Assembly: GCA_022432975.1 (NCBI GenBank)
Contig: CM039505.1
Span: 49,125,897-49,189,896, forward strand
Direction: 5' to 3'
DNA from: Begonia masoniana
Lineage: Eukaryota; Streptophyta; Magnoliopsida; Cucurbitales; Begoniaceae
DNA length: 64,000 nucleotides
Part shown: positions 25,915 through 37,972 of the stretch, in pieces
How the letters are laid out: every line of letters begins with the position of its first letter
How positions within the stretch are numbered: position 1 is the stretch's first letter
Notes under the pieces: model-generated
Databases searched by the model: none
The model's input: only the letters and a program-made list of their open reading frames with translations
Told to the model about the DNA's origin: nothing
Translations under genes and position numbers: made by a program

Positions 25915-27240
25915 TAAAGGTGACTGCCTCACACGGTGATCTCTCACTACCCCTTAAGGGCGATTGCCTCACACAGCGATTTGTCGGGCCCTATGGCCAG
26001 TGGTAACCTCAGGTTATTCCATCGATCCATAGAGGAAAGACTCTCGGCCTCAAATCATAACACTAAATCAGAACAAGTAAATCCTAAAGAGACGAACAAG
26101 ATGATATTTAAATGAACTCACTTTAAACATGTTGTGGGTGCTTAAAAAGGTTGGACCTAAAGTTTAACCTAGTCCTAAACAAAAACAAGCAAATAGTTAA
26201 ATTGATGAAATCAAACAAGAATTCAAAACAGAATTTCCAAGCATGGTTTAAAACAGAACTTATTTAACTAATCTCTTGTTAAACATGCAAGTTGGTTCAT
26301 GCTCATCATTCTAAATTTAACTTAACATCAATGACTCAAAAAACTTGACAAATGACAAATAATTTGACACAAGTTAGATGCATCAACATTAGGAACAAAA
26401 CGAATTTTTTTTTTTTTTTGCAACTTAAAACACATTAAACAATGGATATAAACCATAAAAATTTCATGAACTAACCATCCTTTTAACAATCAGACAACAT
26501 TAATGACTATGCATGAGAATTACCGTTGGTTACGTGAAGAAAATAGAGCAGTAATTTCATGCTTACGTAGGTATTCTGGAATGGTAGAAACAGAGATGAA
26601 ATTTGATGAAAGCTAATCATCAACATCGAAACATGTTGTTATCTTACCCAGAAAGTAGTTCATGTAGTCATGGCATTTAGTTTAGCAAAACAGAGATATG
26701 CATGATACCAACTGAAGAGAAGTTTCATGCAAGGCACACAAAACAAGAACCACTCATTAGAAATAGTCATTATCCATGCAAAACACATTAAATAGCATTA
26801 GACGACATTCTGGTTGTTTAAACAAATTAGTATTAGATAATTCATTGATTAGGCAATAGAGTACAACTCATGCAAACGTTGGAAACGATTCTGAGAGATT
26901 AACAGAACACTAAACACATGGAACACTAAATCAACAGTAAAGATTTCACAAGAAAAAAACTAAGCGGTTACTACCACTAAGCTTCTTAAACAAAATATGC
27001 TCAATTGATCTAGGAAAGAAACTTCATGCGAACGTAGATATGCTACTTACGTAAACGAAAGAAAACTCGAACACATTTTGATAACTTTGAAACATGCACG
27101 CTTTGATAACTTAAGAAGGATAATATGCTCATGCGAATGTGGGCGAACTGGTTATCAACAGATCAAAACACAGACACGAAACAGAAAAGAGAAATAGAAA
27201 AGCATGTAGATTAGAAAAATTAGAAAGGAGAAACCAAAAC
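25915..27240. other. Unrecognised repeat-like sequence left of gypsy 1
   Basis: No coding ORF. A stretch with 'cctcacacggtgat' and 'cctcacacagcgat' (25,925-25,985) is a short imperfect repeat. The rest is A-rich, with several 'catgcgaacgta'-like phrases. It ends exactly where gypsy 1 starts. Confidence 0.35.
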
Positions 27241-28794
27241 TGTAACACCCGGCATGTTTCGCCATGTAATTATCCCTAGAATTATTGTGCGTGATTAATT
27301 TACTTTTAATATAATGAGTATTTTATTGGATGTTGTTGGGATGTTAGTGGAAAAAGAGAATTTCTGAGAAACTGAATCGACGAGCTAAGTAGCGAAATTG
27401 GTTAGAAACCAATGGAGGGACAATTTGGGAAGGCAATTAAGGTGGTTGGGAGGGAGCCAATGGATGAGTGCCAAGTGTCCAAGCTTGTTAAAGAATTCAT
27501 GCTATCTCTCTTCTTATTTTCTCTGCTCTTCCATGTGAAAACACTTCTCATTTGTAATGCCCCCGAACCCACCCTGGCTCGGTGCGCTACTTTGCTAACA
27601 AGTCTCGCGTTAAAACATAATTTTCTTAAACCCTAAAACATAAAACTAAACTGACACAGTTGAATTTAAAGTTAAGTCTCTCGAAACTATCTTACGTCAT
27701 ACCTAACTGCCTAGACTCACTAATTCCCTTACTCCCAACCATTAAGCACCACGGCGTCTTTCCCAAAAATTTTGACAGAGTAACGCCTGTAAATGGCGCC
27801 CCCAAAATGCTAAATACCTGCAAACGAATAAATCACAACCAATCCAGAATACTCCTACACAACTATCTAGTCTACGAAATCTCCAAACAATCATCATAAC
27901 AGAACGAAAATGCTATCGACCAAAATGAAGAAAGTCCACAGTATAGGGTGACATATCACCCTTAACTATGACTATATACAACAAATACAAATACCCCCAC
28001 AAAAGTCAAAAAGTCCTACTCCCCATCAACACCATGCTACGGCTCATTCTGGGTCGAGTTGCCCTAACACTGTCATCAACCAGGGCCCTAGTCGCACGCC
28101 ACCAACTGACACCTACTCCTAGTCAGATTCTCGGTACACACCTACCAGCTCAGCAGTACCTACACCACAGAACACACCGTAAGCTCAAAGCTTAGCAAGT
28201 AAAGTGCTAAAAAATAAACGTGAAGCGTGAAAACTGATTATGCAATCCTAACACATGCAGGTCTCTACACACGTTGTCATCATCTCACCGCATCGCATCA
28301 CAAAAGTGTCTACAACCCAAAACCTGCACAAAACTCATAACATACACACAACTAGCCCACGACCTACACAAAGCTATCCTATAACCTACACAGGACTCAC
28401 AACCCGTACCCACAACTCGCCACGTATGCAAGACTCACAACGTACAAGTAACAATCACTACACATACACATACGTACCTATGGCCACAACACACACAAAA
28501 CTCACATCCTACACTATGACTAACTATCGACAGCTTCTCGTCAACATCCGTATTTACAACCCACCACGTACGCAAAACTCACAACGTACCTACCATGACC
28601 CACAACCTCACCAAACTTACAACCTACGAACGACTGACTCACCAGCTACGCACAACCTATCTACAAACCCACAGACTCACCACCTACATACAATCGTCCC
28701 ACAACCCTCACAAGGCTCACTGCCTACATACAGACCAACTACCGACGACTTCCCATCACATACGTATCTACGACCCTTTACCTGTTTACCTCTT

Positions 28795-29066
28795 CCGGCC
28801 CGAGTCTCACTCAGGATTCACGGAGCACCTCACCTCCGGCCCGAGTCCCACTCGGAATTCACGGAGCACATCACCTCCGGCCCGAGTCCCACTCGAAATT
28901 TGCGGAGCACCTCACCTCCGGCCCGAGTCCCACTCGGAATTCGCGGAGCACATCACTCCGGCCCGAGTCCCACTCAAAATTCGCGGAGCACATCACCTCC
29001 GGCCCAAGTCCAACTCGGGATTCGTGGAGCACATCACCTCCGGCCCGAGTCCAACCCGGGATCCAC
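28795..29066. repeat. ~41-bp tandem array in the solo LTR
   Basis: About six to seven units built on CGGCCCGAGTCCCACTCG followed by a variable middle and GGAGCACATCACCTC. Each unit contains the small inverted repeat CGAGT...ACTCG. Unit length varies around 40-42 bp. Confidence 0.85.
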
Positions 29067-29098
29067 GGAGCACGTCCTGTACAAGACCCCCAACGTAC

Positions 29099-29403
29099 GT
29101 ACAACTGACCCACAACCTGCACAAGACTCCCAACATGCGTACAACTGACCCTCAGCTTGCACAAGACTCCCAACATACGTACAACTGACCCTCTACATGC
29201 ACAAGACTCCCAACATACGTACAACTGACCCTCTACCTGCACAAAACTCCCAACATACGTACAACTGACTCTCAGCCTGCACAAGACTCCCAACATACGT
29301 ACAACTGACCCTCTACATGCACAAGACTCCCAACATACGTACAACTGACCCTCTACCTGCACAAAGCTCCCAACATACGTACAACTGACCCTCAGCCTGC
29401 ACT
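29099..29403. repeat. 40-bp tandem array in the solo LTR
   Basis: About 7.5 units of 40 bp, each opening with ACAACTGACCC and closing with ACTCCCAACATACGT. Because 40 is not a multiple of 3, it yields long but meaningless open frames on both strands. Confidence 0.9.
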
Positions 29404-29454
29404 GACCCTCCGCCTGCACGAGACAGAATCAACAACCGCTTAACCCTGGGCCAT

Positions 29455-29815
29455 TGCGAACCCACTCACAAGAGCACACCAGGAGGGACTCCACAACCAC
29501 TCAACCCTGGGCCCAAGCAGGCATCATAATAGCTCACCAAGAAGGAATCAACTATCACTCTAACCTGGGCCATCATGGACATCTGCACAAGAGCACACCA
29601 GGAGGGACTCAACCACTCAACCCCGGGCCCAAGAAGACATCACAATAGCTCACCAGGAGGAAATTAAATATCACTCTAACCTGGGCCATCACGGACACCC
29701 ACACAAGAGCACACCAGGGGGGGACTCAACCACTCAACCCTGGGCCCAAGAAGACATCACAATAGCTCACCAGGAGGATATTAAATATCACTCTAACCTG
29801 GGCCATCATGGACAC
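29455..29815. repeat. ~118-bp tandem array in the solo LTR
   Basis: Three diverged units, each with 'agagcacaccaggaggga', 'ccctgggcccaag' and 'cactctaacctgggccatca'. Confidence 0.8.
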
Positions 29816-31108
29816 CCACACGACTACTTACTTGGTGTCCTAGCTTGCCGAGGATGTTCGGTTTCTTTCCCATCTACGGCTTGACCTACGACAAACTTCA
29901 AACTTCATCAAAATCAAACTTACATTCGTCAATTACTCTCAAACTACTATTTCGAGTCTAATCCAACTAAAATCTAACTAAACGGCCACTAATTTGGGTT
30001 CGGTAAAAACTGACCCGAAACTTCAAACGTGCATAACTTTCGCGTCGATTATCGGAATCGAACGATTCCAGGGGCCACGCACCCCTCTAATAACTTATTT
30101 TAACCTGCCAAAATAAATTTTAAAACAAATAACCCTAGCTAGGTCAAAATGGCAAAAACCCGAACTGCCCTTTAACCAGAAATTTCCCCCTTTTCAATTT
30201 TCCATCAATTTCCACCCAATTCCTCACCAATCGACCACCTACACCTTCAATTTGAATAATCTAATCAAAATCTCAAGCTACACACACCAAAACCAAAATG
30301 CCCCAAATCGGAGCCCTCTGATTTTTGCCCAAACGGAGCTCATCACGACCAGGCAATGAAAGCCGGTGGTCGGTAAACCCACGCCAGAAACAACCTAAAT
30401 CAGCCGGTGATCGGAGCTCAATCGAGCTCGTCACTCCCGATCTCCAACAGAACCGAAAACAGGGCTAAAACCAACTTACCGGTTCGGTTCGTGCGAGGAG
30501 TCAGCCGGAAGCTCCTCGTCGCTGTCGTCTGGCCGGAGATGTCGAGGAATCGCGGCGGTGAACAGCCGTCGATCGTCGTGTGTCTCCCTCCTCTCCCCTC
30601 TTCGCGCTCGGCCACGAAGAACACTGAATGGCGTCGATCGCCATTCAGTTGTTTTAATTAAAAAAAACAAACAATAATAATAATTATTATTATTATAATA
30701 ATTCCTATTAAAACAATAATAAAATAACATTTACTGTTTTGCCATCACGTATTTAAACTTTCAAATTCTCGTTAAATTCTCGTCCACTCGGCCCGTTAAA
30801 TCTTTTTTTTTTCCAAATAAAATCCCAAATTTTAATAAGCTATTTAACCCGTTAAAATCCCTCACGAAATCCAAACAAAACTTTTAATTTATTCAATAAA
30901 ATTTCTAGGTTATTACATCATTTCTATTTTTCCTCTCTGTTTTCTCTCTTCCAGACGACGTGTGACAATTCCTAAACTTCGTCTTTTCCTATTTTCTCCC
31001 ATTTTCTCCGTTAAAGGTAACCAATTACGTTAGTTAACGAGTTGAGGTTAGTTATTCTTTAGTTTTGTTGAAGTTTTAGGGTTAATGGACCGGTTATGCA
31101 TAATATAG

Positions 31109-31743
31109 GTTCGTGAATCGCCAAGGACGTATGTGCGAGGCTTTCAACTCTACGGCATCAGGTAAGTTCATACGTATAGGTTTGGCCCTTAAGGCCCTAC
31201 ATCACGAAGATACTAGGTTTTTGTTGTCGGGTAATTAAGTCGTAGGTTACGTTCTAAGTTAAATATGTTTTGCTTTATGTCTTGCTTTGATATCTTGTCG
31301 CCTGTTTATGTTACGTTTAAGCACAGTATATGTTCATGCATACACATTTTCTTGAAAGTCATGTAAATCTTTTATGCACGCGATTTGAAGTTAAGAAAGA
31401 TAAAATGTGAATGTAATGTACGGTTAAATGTGGGATGGGGACTGGCATCCTGTTATGTGCTCCTATTATATATGATATGTACTCCTATTATGTACTTTTG
31501 TTATGTCCTGTTGTGACATGTATGTATGTGCGCCAGTTCCTGTATAAGCCTTATTTTAACCTCCTGTCCACTTGAATGTAATGTAAAGTAATGTTCATGT
31601 ATTTCAAAAGTTCATGCATAGCATATGTATCACTGCATTGTATGTTCTTACTGAGCTCTAGGCTCATAGTTGAACTCTCTGTTGTAGGTACAGATCCTCC
31701 GGATGAGGACTTTATCCCTCAGGCTGACAAGTACATGCAATAG
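31109..31743 (+). other. Exon-intron-exon-like block in the gypsy 1 5' LTR (candidate spliced micro-ORF)
   Basis: ATATAG|GTTCGTG at 31,108/31,109, CAG|GTAAGTT at 31,161/31,162 and TTGTAG|GTAC at 31,687/31,688. Joining 31,109-31,161 to 31,688-31,743 gives an open frame containing ATG (31,130): MCEAFNSTASG, then TDPPDEDFIPQADKYMQ and TAG. The 3' LTR copy has the same sites, but the ATG there is ACG. Splicing and translation are inference; see the findings for the same layout in other LTRs. Confidence 0.35.
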
Positions 31744-32402
31744 GCGGGACGAGCTCATGGGGTTGGTTGTGGCAGTCAGGCGCATTTTGACCTGTGGGGG
31801 TGTGATTTTGAAGTGTATGTTAAGTTTGCACAGTTTTTTTTGGAATTTAGGTGATGTATAGGTTTTATGTTTACGTTTTAAAACCTCTATTCTGACAGTT
31901 GTATTTTGAAGTATACTGGAATCGTTTGGGATTTTCTTTTAAGTTGTGCATGGATTGTTTCGAGTTTTAAATTGATCCATGCAGTTTGATTTTCTTGAAT
32001 TTCTGCCATATTTTCTAATACGTTTAAAGTTATGTTTTCAATCGGGTTTTGCTTTTGGTGTCTAAAGAGGTCGGGAGAAGTTTTGTAGAAATGTCGTGAG
32101 GTATTTATGTCTTTCAAACATTCTTGTCCTTGTCCATTTCTGCCCTCGTTCATTTCTGTTGTTGTCTACTCCTGTTGTCGTCCACTTCTGTTGTCGTCCA
32201 CTTCTGTCGTCCACTCCTGTTGTCGTCCACTCCTGTCGTCCACTCATGTCGTCCACTTCTATCGTCCATTTCTGTCACCCACTTCTATCGTTCACTTCTG
32301 TTGTCCACTTCTGTCGTCCACTTCTGTCGTCCATTTCATGTCGTCCATTCACCATGTCGTCCATTCCCCCTGTCGTTCAGTCCTTTTGTCGTCCCACTTC
32401 TG

Positions 32403-33390
32403 GTCGTCCACTTCTGTCGTCCACTTCTGTCGTCCACTTCTGTCGTCCACTTCTGTCGTCCACTTCTGTCGTCCACTTCTGTCGTCCACTTCTGTCGTCC
32501 ACTTCTGTCGTCCACTTCTGTCGTCCACTTCTGTCGTCCACTTCTGTCGTCCACTTCTGTCGTCCACTTCTGTCGTCCACTTCTGTCGTCCACTTCTGTC
32601 GTCCACTTCTGTCGTCCACTTCTGTCGTCCACTTCTGTCGTCCACTTCTGTCGTCCACTTCTGTCGTCCACTTCTGTCGTCCACTTCTGTCGTCCACTTC
32701 TGTCGTCCACTTCTGTCGTCCACTTCTGTCGTCCACTTCTGTCGTCCACTTCTGTCGTCCACTTCTGTCGTCCACTTCTGTCGTCCACTTCTGTCGTCCA
32801 CTTCTGTCGTCCACTTCTGTCGTCCACTTCTGTCGTCCACTTCTGTCGTCCACTTCTGTCGTCCACTTCTGTCGTCCACTTCTGTCGTCCACTTCTGTCG
32901 TCCACTTCTGTCGTCCACTTCTGTCGTCCACTTCTGTCGTCCACTTCTGTCGTCCACTTCTGTCGTCCACTTCTGTCGTCCACTTCTGTCGTCCACTTCT
33001 GTCGTCCACTTCTGTCGTCCACTTCTGTCGTCCACTTCTGTCGTCCACTTCTGTCGTCCACTTCTGTCGTCCACTTCTGTCGTCCACTTCTGTCGTCCAC
33101 TTCTGTCGTCCACTTCTGTCGTCCACTTCTGTCGTCCACTTCTGTCGTCCACTTCTGTCGTCCACTTCTGTCGTCCACTTCTGTCGTCCACTTCTGTCGT
33201 CCACTTCTGTCGTCCACTTCTGTCGTCCACTTCTGTCGTCCACTTCTGTCGTCCACTTCTGTCGTCCACTTCTGTCGTCCACTTCTGTCGTCCACTTCTG
33301 TCGTCCACTTCTGTCGTCCACTTCTGTCGTCCACTTCTGTCGTCCACTTCTGTCGTCCACTTCTGTCGTCCACTTCTGTCGTCCACTTCT
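32403..33390. repeat. 13-bp minisatellite, 76 identical units
   Basis: The unit GTCGTCCACTTCT repeats exactly 76 times (988 bp) with no difference that I could see. About 19 diverged units precede it (32,150-32,402) and about four decayed 13-15-bp units follow (33,391-33,450). Lies in the 3' part of the gypsy 1 5' LTR. Since 13 is not divisible by 3 and the unit has no stop in any frame, all six frames are open through it. Confidence 0.97.
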
Positions 33391-33574
33391 GTCATCCACT
33401 TTATGTCTTCCAGTTTATGTCTTCCATTTTATGCCTTCAATTTTATATCTTGCCATTTTAAATGTTCAAGAGTTTTAAAAAGTCAAAAAAATTTTACGTC
33501 CAAAATGTTAATGTCAAAGTCAATGTTTGGTTCAGTCCCATGACGGTCCCGACGGGTTGGGGTCGTCACAGTTA

Positions 33575-33586
33575 TGGTATCAGAGA
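33575..33586 (+). other. Gypsy 1: primer binding site
   Basis: TGGTATCAGAGA begins 5 bp after the LTR end. It matches the complement of the initiator-methionine tRNA 3' end (TGGTATCAGAGC in plants) except for the last base. Confidence 0.85.
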
Positions 33587-33718
33587 CCTCGGGTTTTAAA
33601 AGCGATTTTGTAGACTGTCTGACTGTGCAATCCGCCACGTGAGATCGCTCCACCAACTATAAGTGTTTAAGTTCCTGTATAAGTTTGAGTTTATTATTAT
33701 TGTAAGATTTTTGTAGAA

Positions 33719-34700
33719 ATGCTGAGAGGACACCAAGGTGAGCCGAACGACAGGGGCGACGCCCTCGACCGTCTAACTGAGTTGGTCGGCATTCAATCTC
33801 GCATGATGGAACGCATGATGGCCAGGTAGGACAATGGGAATAACAACCATGTGAACGCTCCACGTGACACCAGTGGAGACAGATTCTGACGGCTTCAATC
33901 GCCAGTGTTTGACGGACAGTCAACGGACCCTACTCACGTCGAGGAGTGGATCCGAACGATCGAGTGTATGTTCAACTATAGGGAAGTGGAGGAGAATAAG
34001 AAGGTTATGTGTGCCACATTTCACCTCACCAAGGACGCTGGATTTTGGTGGGACACCATACAGCCGACAACAGTGGCAGTAGATTGGAACGGATTCAAGA
34101 GAATTTTCTACGAGAAGTATTTTGACTGCAGTGTGAGGAAGGAAAAAATGATCGAATTCTCCCAACTGCAGCAATATGGGTCAGTGGCCGAGTATGTTCA
34201 GAAGTTCGAGTCACTATCCCACTACGCACCTCATCTGGTGGCCACCGATGAAAACAAGGTACACCAGTTCATCTAGGGTCTAAAGATGGACCTTTTACGG
34301 GGAATCACGACCGGGGGTTTTGATGAGGTCCCATATACGAAAGTGGTAGCCAAGGCTTTGCAGTTGGAAGCCTTAGAGACGAAGTTCCAGAAACAGAGGG
34401 ATTCATCAAGGAGATTCCTTCATGATGCCCCTCAACAACAATAAAGGGGTCAGGTTGGACAACCACAACAGCAACAGAACAGGGGCGTTAAGAGGCCCAA
34501 TGAGACTGCTGCTTATCAGGACAAGGGAAAAAGACCAATAGAAGCTCCTCAGCTTCCTGTATGCCCCCGTTGCCAAAGAAGTCACATAGGTGAATGTAGG
34601 CTCTTTACCGGCCGTTGCTTCCGGTGCGACAAGGAGGGCCATCACGTCCGGGATTGCCCAATGCCCGATAGGAGGCCTAATCATGCCACGCCAAGAGTAT
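33719..34700 (+). pseudogene. Gypsy 1: gag remnant
   Basis: ATG at 33,719 opens MLRGHQGEPND...; stops follow at about 33,827 and 33,887. The retrotransposon gag core is clear (THVEEWIRTIECMF, DAGFWWDTIQP, WNGFKRIFYEKYF, GSVAEYVQKFESL). TAG at 34,274 and TAA at 34,442 replace residues that are Trp and Gln in related elements. A double zinc knuckle closes the region: CPRCQRSHIGEC, then CFRCDKEGHHVRDC (CX2CX4HX4C, about 34,618-34,660). Gag would form the virus-like particle; here it is dead. Confidence 0.9.
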
Positions 34701-36848
34701 TTGCTATGATAGAGAATGATGACGATGCCCAGCACACAACGATCACAGGTACAATTTTGATATGTATTACACCTGCCTATACATTATTGGACACGGGGGC
34801 CACACACTCGTTTGTGGCTAGAGACTTCGTGGTTAGGAAGGAATTTTGTCTTGTGCCGATAGATCAACCCTACAGTGTCATGTTACCATCCGGAAAGTTT
34901 ATGCACTCCGAGCAGGCAGTGCAGGGCGATATAGTGTCAGTAGGGGACCAGAATTTGTATGTCAATCTTATCATCATCGGTATGAAAGGATACGATGTAA
35001 TTCTAGGAATGGATTGGCTGTTTAGACATCACGCCACTATCAACTGTAGGTCCGAGCTTGTGTCTTTTAAGCTCCCAAACGAGAAAGAGTTCTCCTATCA
35101 AGCAATACCAAAGAAACACATTATGCCTGTTATATCCTCCTTGAAAACTCAACCGCTTATGAGGTCAGGATGTGTTGGATTCCTAGCCTACGTAGTGGAT
35201 GTTCAAAGGCAAGGTGAGGTGGAACTTCAAGAAATTTTGGTAGTTCAAAACTTCCCTGAGGTTTTCTTAGATGACTTACCGAGGTTACCTCCGGATCGTG
35301 AGATTGAGTTCGAGATTTAAGTATGTCCTGGTGCTGAACCGGTATCGAAGAACCCGTACCGGATGGCGCCAATAGTGCTAAAGTAGTTGAAGGCTCAGCT
35401 AAAGGAATTGGTAGACAAGGGCTTCGTACGCCCTAGTTTCTCTCCGTGGGGCATTCCCGTCTTGTTTGTTAAGAACAATGATGGGTTCCTACGTATGTGC
35501 ATTGATTACCGTGAGCTGAACAAGTTAACCATCAAGAATAAGTATTCGTTGCCGAAGATTGATGATTTATTTGACCAACTACAAGGGACTCGGGTGTTTT
35601 CAAAGATTGATTTGCGCTCCAATTATTATCAATTGAAGGTCAGGGCTGATGATATTCCAAAGACCGCCTTCAAGACCCGATACAGACACTATGAATTTTT
35701 GGTAATGTTGTTTGGGTTAACAAATGCCCCAGCGGCATTTATGGACCTGATGAACATGATATTCGAGGATTTCCTGGACAAATTTGTGATCGTCTTCATC
35801 GACGACATCCTGGTTTATTCTCGGAATGAAAAAGAGCATGAAGAGCAATTGACGATTGTGCTATCGACGTTGAGACAACACCAATTGTACGCCAAATTGT
35901 CGAAGTGTGAATTCTGGTTGAGCAGGATTAATTTTCTAGGTCACGTGGTGTCTGCAGAAGGAATTTTTGTGGATCCGGCCAAGATTCAAGCGGTGAAGGA
36001 ATGGCCGAGGCTGAGAAATGCCAGTGAGGTACGGAGTTTTGTCTGGCTAGCAGGTTACTACAGAAAGTTTATCAAAGGATTTTCTGTGATAGCAAAGCCT
36101 ATGACCATCTTAACGAAGAAGGACATCAGGTTCAAGTGGTCTTAAGCTTACGAGGAGAGTTTTCAGACGCTTAAGCAGAAATTAACCACTGCTCCTTTGT
36201 TGGTATTGCCGTTCGAAGACGGAAAATTCAGTGTATACTGCAATGCGTCAAAGGTTGGCTTAGGATGCGTATTAATGCATGTGGGTAAAGTGATGGCATA
36301 CGCGTCCAGAAAATTGAAGAATTATGAGCAAAACTACCATACTCACGATTTGCAGTTAGCGGCAGTTGTCTATGCACTGAAGGTAAGGAGACACCACTTA
36401 TATGGACGGTCATGTGAGGTGTTTTCTGATCACAAAAGCTTGAAGTATATATTTACCCAGAAAGCGTTAAACATGAGGCAACGATGATGACTCGAGTTTG
36501 TGAAAGATTATGACATCGAGATTAAATACCACCCCAAAAAATTTAATGTGGTAGCCGTTGGGTTAAGCAGGATGTCGGCTACTATGCAACCAGCTATGTC
36601 GGCCGTATCGATGCCTCTAAGAACAAAAATTTGGAAGTTTGATATGGAGATAGTTTCTGAGTTATCGGCCGTACTGGCGGATCTAACAATACGGCCAACC
36701 ATTCTAGACCAAATTAAGGAAGCCCAGAAGATCGATTCGAAGGAAATGGCCGATATAGTGAGCAAATTGCCTATGGCCTCTTCCGAGTTCAATCATTCGG
36801 GTGATGGTATTTTGAAGTTCAGGGACCGGTGGTACGTTCCGTGAGATG
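34701..36848 (+). pseudogene. Gypsy 1: protease, reverse transcriptase and RNase H remnants
   Basis: Protease LLDTGATHSFV (about 34,783) with intact DTG, then [50 protein letters not shown] and the catalytic FIDDILVYS (about 35,795-35,821); family members usually read YIDD. RNase [12 protein letters not shown] (36,233 on), where the first catalytic Asp is Asn, then [11 protein letters not shown]. Stops at 35,318, 35,384, 36,143, 36,485, 36,488 and 36,842 break what would be one polyprotein frame. Confidence 0.92.
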
Positions 36849-37967
36849 AAGAGCTACGAAAGGACCTTTTATCGGAAGCCCACTCGTCTTCTTTCTCAGT
36901 ACACCCGGGAAGCACGAAGATGTATCGAGACTTGAAACTACACTTCTGGTGTCAAATATGAAGAACGAGGTTGCCAAATATTTGGAGTCTTGTATGGTAT
37001 GTCAGCAAGTGAAGGCTGAACATCAACGGCCAAGTGGAACACTTCAGCCCCTCCCGATCGCCGAATGGAAATGGGAAAACATCATAATTGATTTTGTTGT
37101 TGGCCTACCAAGGAAGAATAGAGGCCATAATTGCATATGGGTCATTGTGGAGTCGGCCCATTTTCTACCTGTGAAGACGACCTTCTCTATGGACCAATAT
37201 GCTGAGTTATATATTAGTGAGATTATCAAGCTACATGGCATTCCGGTGTCAATCGTTTCTGACCAAGACCCTAGATTTATGTCGAGGTTTTGGAAAAACT
37301 TTCAAAGCTTCTTGGGTACCAAGTTAAATTTCAACACTGCATTTCATCCACAAACTAACGGAAAATCTGAGAGAACGATTCAGATATTGGAGGACATGTT
37401 AAGTTCGTATGTGCTGGAGTTTCAAGCTTCTTGGAGCAAGTTTTTTCCGTTAGTGGAGTTCTCTTATAATAATAGCTATCAAGCTACGATCGGTATGGCT
37501 CCGTATGAGGCTCTTTACAGCAGAAAGTGCAGGTCTCCCTTGTGCTGGGATGAGGTTTGAGAAGCCAGACTTAAAGCCAGGCTTGTCGGCCCTGAGTTAT
37601 TACAGCAGATGTCTGAGATAGTGGCTACTATCAGACAATGAATCGGTACTGCTCAGAGTCGATAGAAAAGTTATGCGGATCAGAGGAGAAGAGACTTATA
37701 ATTCGCTGAAGGCGATGAAGTATTCCTGACGGTGTTGCTTTTCAAGAGCGTGATGAGGTTTGGTAAGAGAGGGAAGCTCAGTCCAAGGTTCGTTGGGCCA
37801 TTTCCCATCTTGAAGACAGTAGGAAGCACAGCTTACAGACTGCAGCTGTCAGCGTCCATGGATGGAGTTCACAATATTTTTCATGTTTCTATGCTGAGAA
37901 AATGTGTGCGAGATCCTACTCAGATCGTGGAACCGGTGGACGTAGATATCCAGCCGACGCTGACGTA
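36849..37967 (+). pseudogene. Gypsy 1: integrase and start of the chromodomain tail
   Basis: HHCC-like zinc domain (HSSSFSVHPG...CMVCQQVKAEHQ) with a frameshift near 36,945. Core residues of the DDE triad are visible: IIIDFVVGLPR, SDQDPRFMSRFW, NGKSERTIQ. Stops at 37,558, 37,639 and 37,663. The downstream GDEVFLTV...RFVGPFPIL and HNIFHVSMLRKCV are the conserved C-terminal region. Interrupted at 37,968-37,972 by the next solo LTR; the tail continues at 40,513. Confidence 0.92.
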
Positions 37968-37972
37968 AGAAA

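Larger units (their letters stand above)
27553..30917 (-). mobile_element. Solo LTR inside the gypsy 1 5' LTR
   Basis: TGTAATGCCCCC... to ...GGTTATTACA, 3,365 bp, with exact TCATT duplications (27,548-27,552 and 30,918-30,922). Removing it restores 'cttctcatttctatttttcc', matching the 3' LTR at 41,010. The minus orientation is inferred: read that way it starts TGTAATAACC, has GGTGTAG|GTACTG at about 28,161, and ends ...GGGGGCATTACA. It contains three different tandem arrays. Confidence 0.9.
27241..33570 (+). repeat. Gypsy 1: 5' LTR (interrupted)
   Basis: TGTAACACCCGGCATG... to ...GGGGTCGTCACA. Without the nested solo LTR and one copy of its target site it is about 2,960 bp, of which 1.2 kb is the 13-bp array. 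It shares 27,241-27,552 plus 30,923-31,255 with 40,704-41,348, and 31,480-32,200 with 43,846-44,600, so it is the partner of the 3' LTR. Confidence 0.9.

Noticed and set aside
28255..29419. Thr/His/Pro-rich and Cys-rich long frames on both strands (297, 197 and 182 codons)
   Set aside because: Produced by the 41-bp and 40-bp arrays of the solo LTR at 27,553-30,917; frames differ by strand and have no domain.
32403..33390. CRISPR-like array
   Set aside because: Units are 13 bp, directly adjacent and identical with no spacers, in plant nuclear DNA; it is a minisatellite.
32096..33543. Six overlapping 340-480-codon open frames (…STSVVHFCRPLLS… and …DDRSGRQKWTTEV…)
   Set aside because: They are the 13-bp array read in every frame; 13 is not a multiple of 3 and the unit has no stop on either strand. 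No gene.
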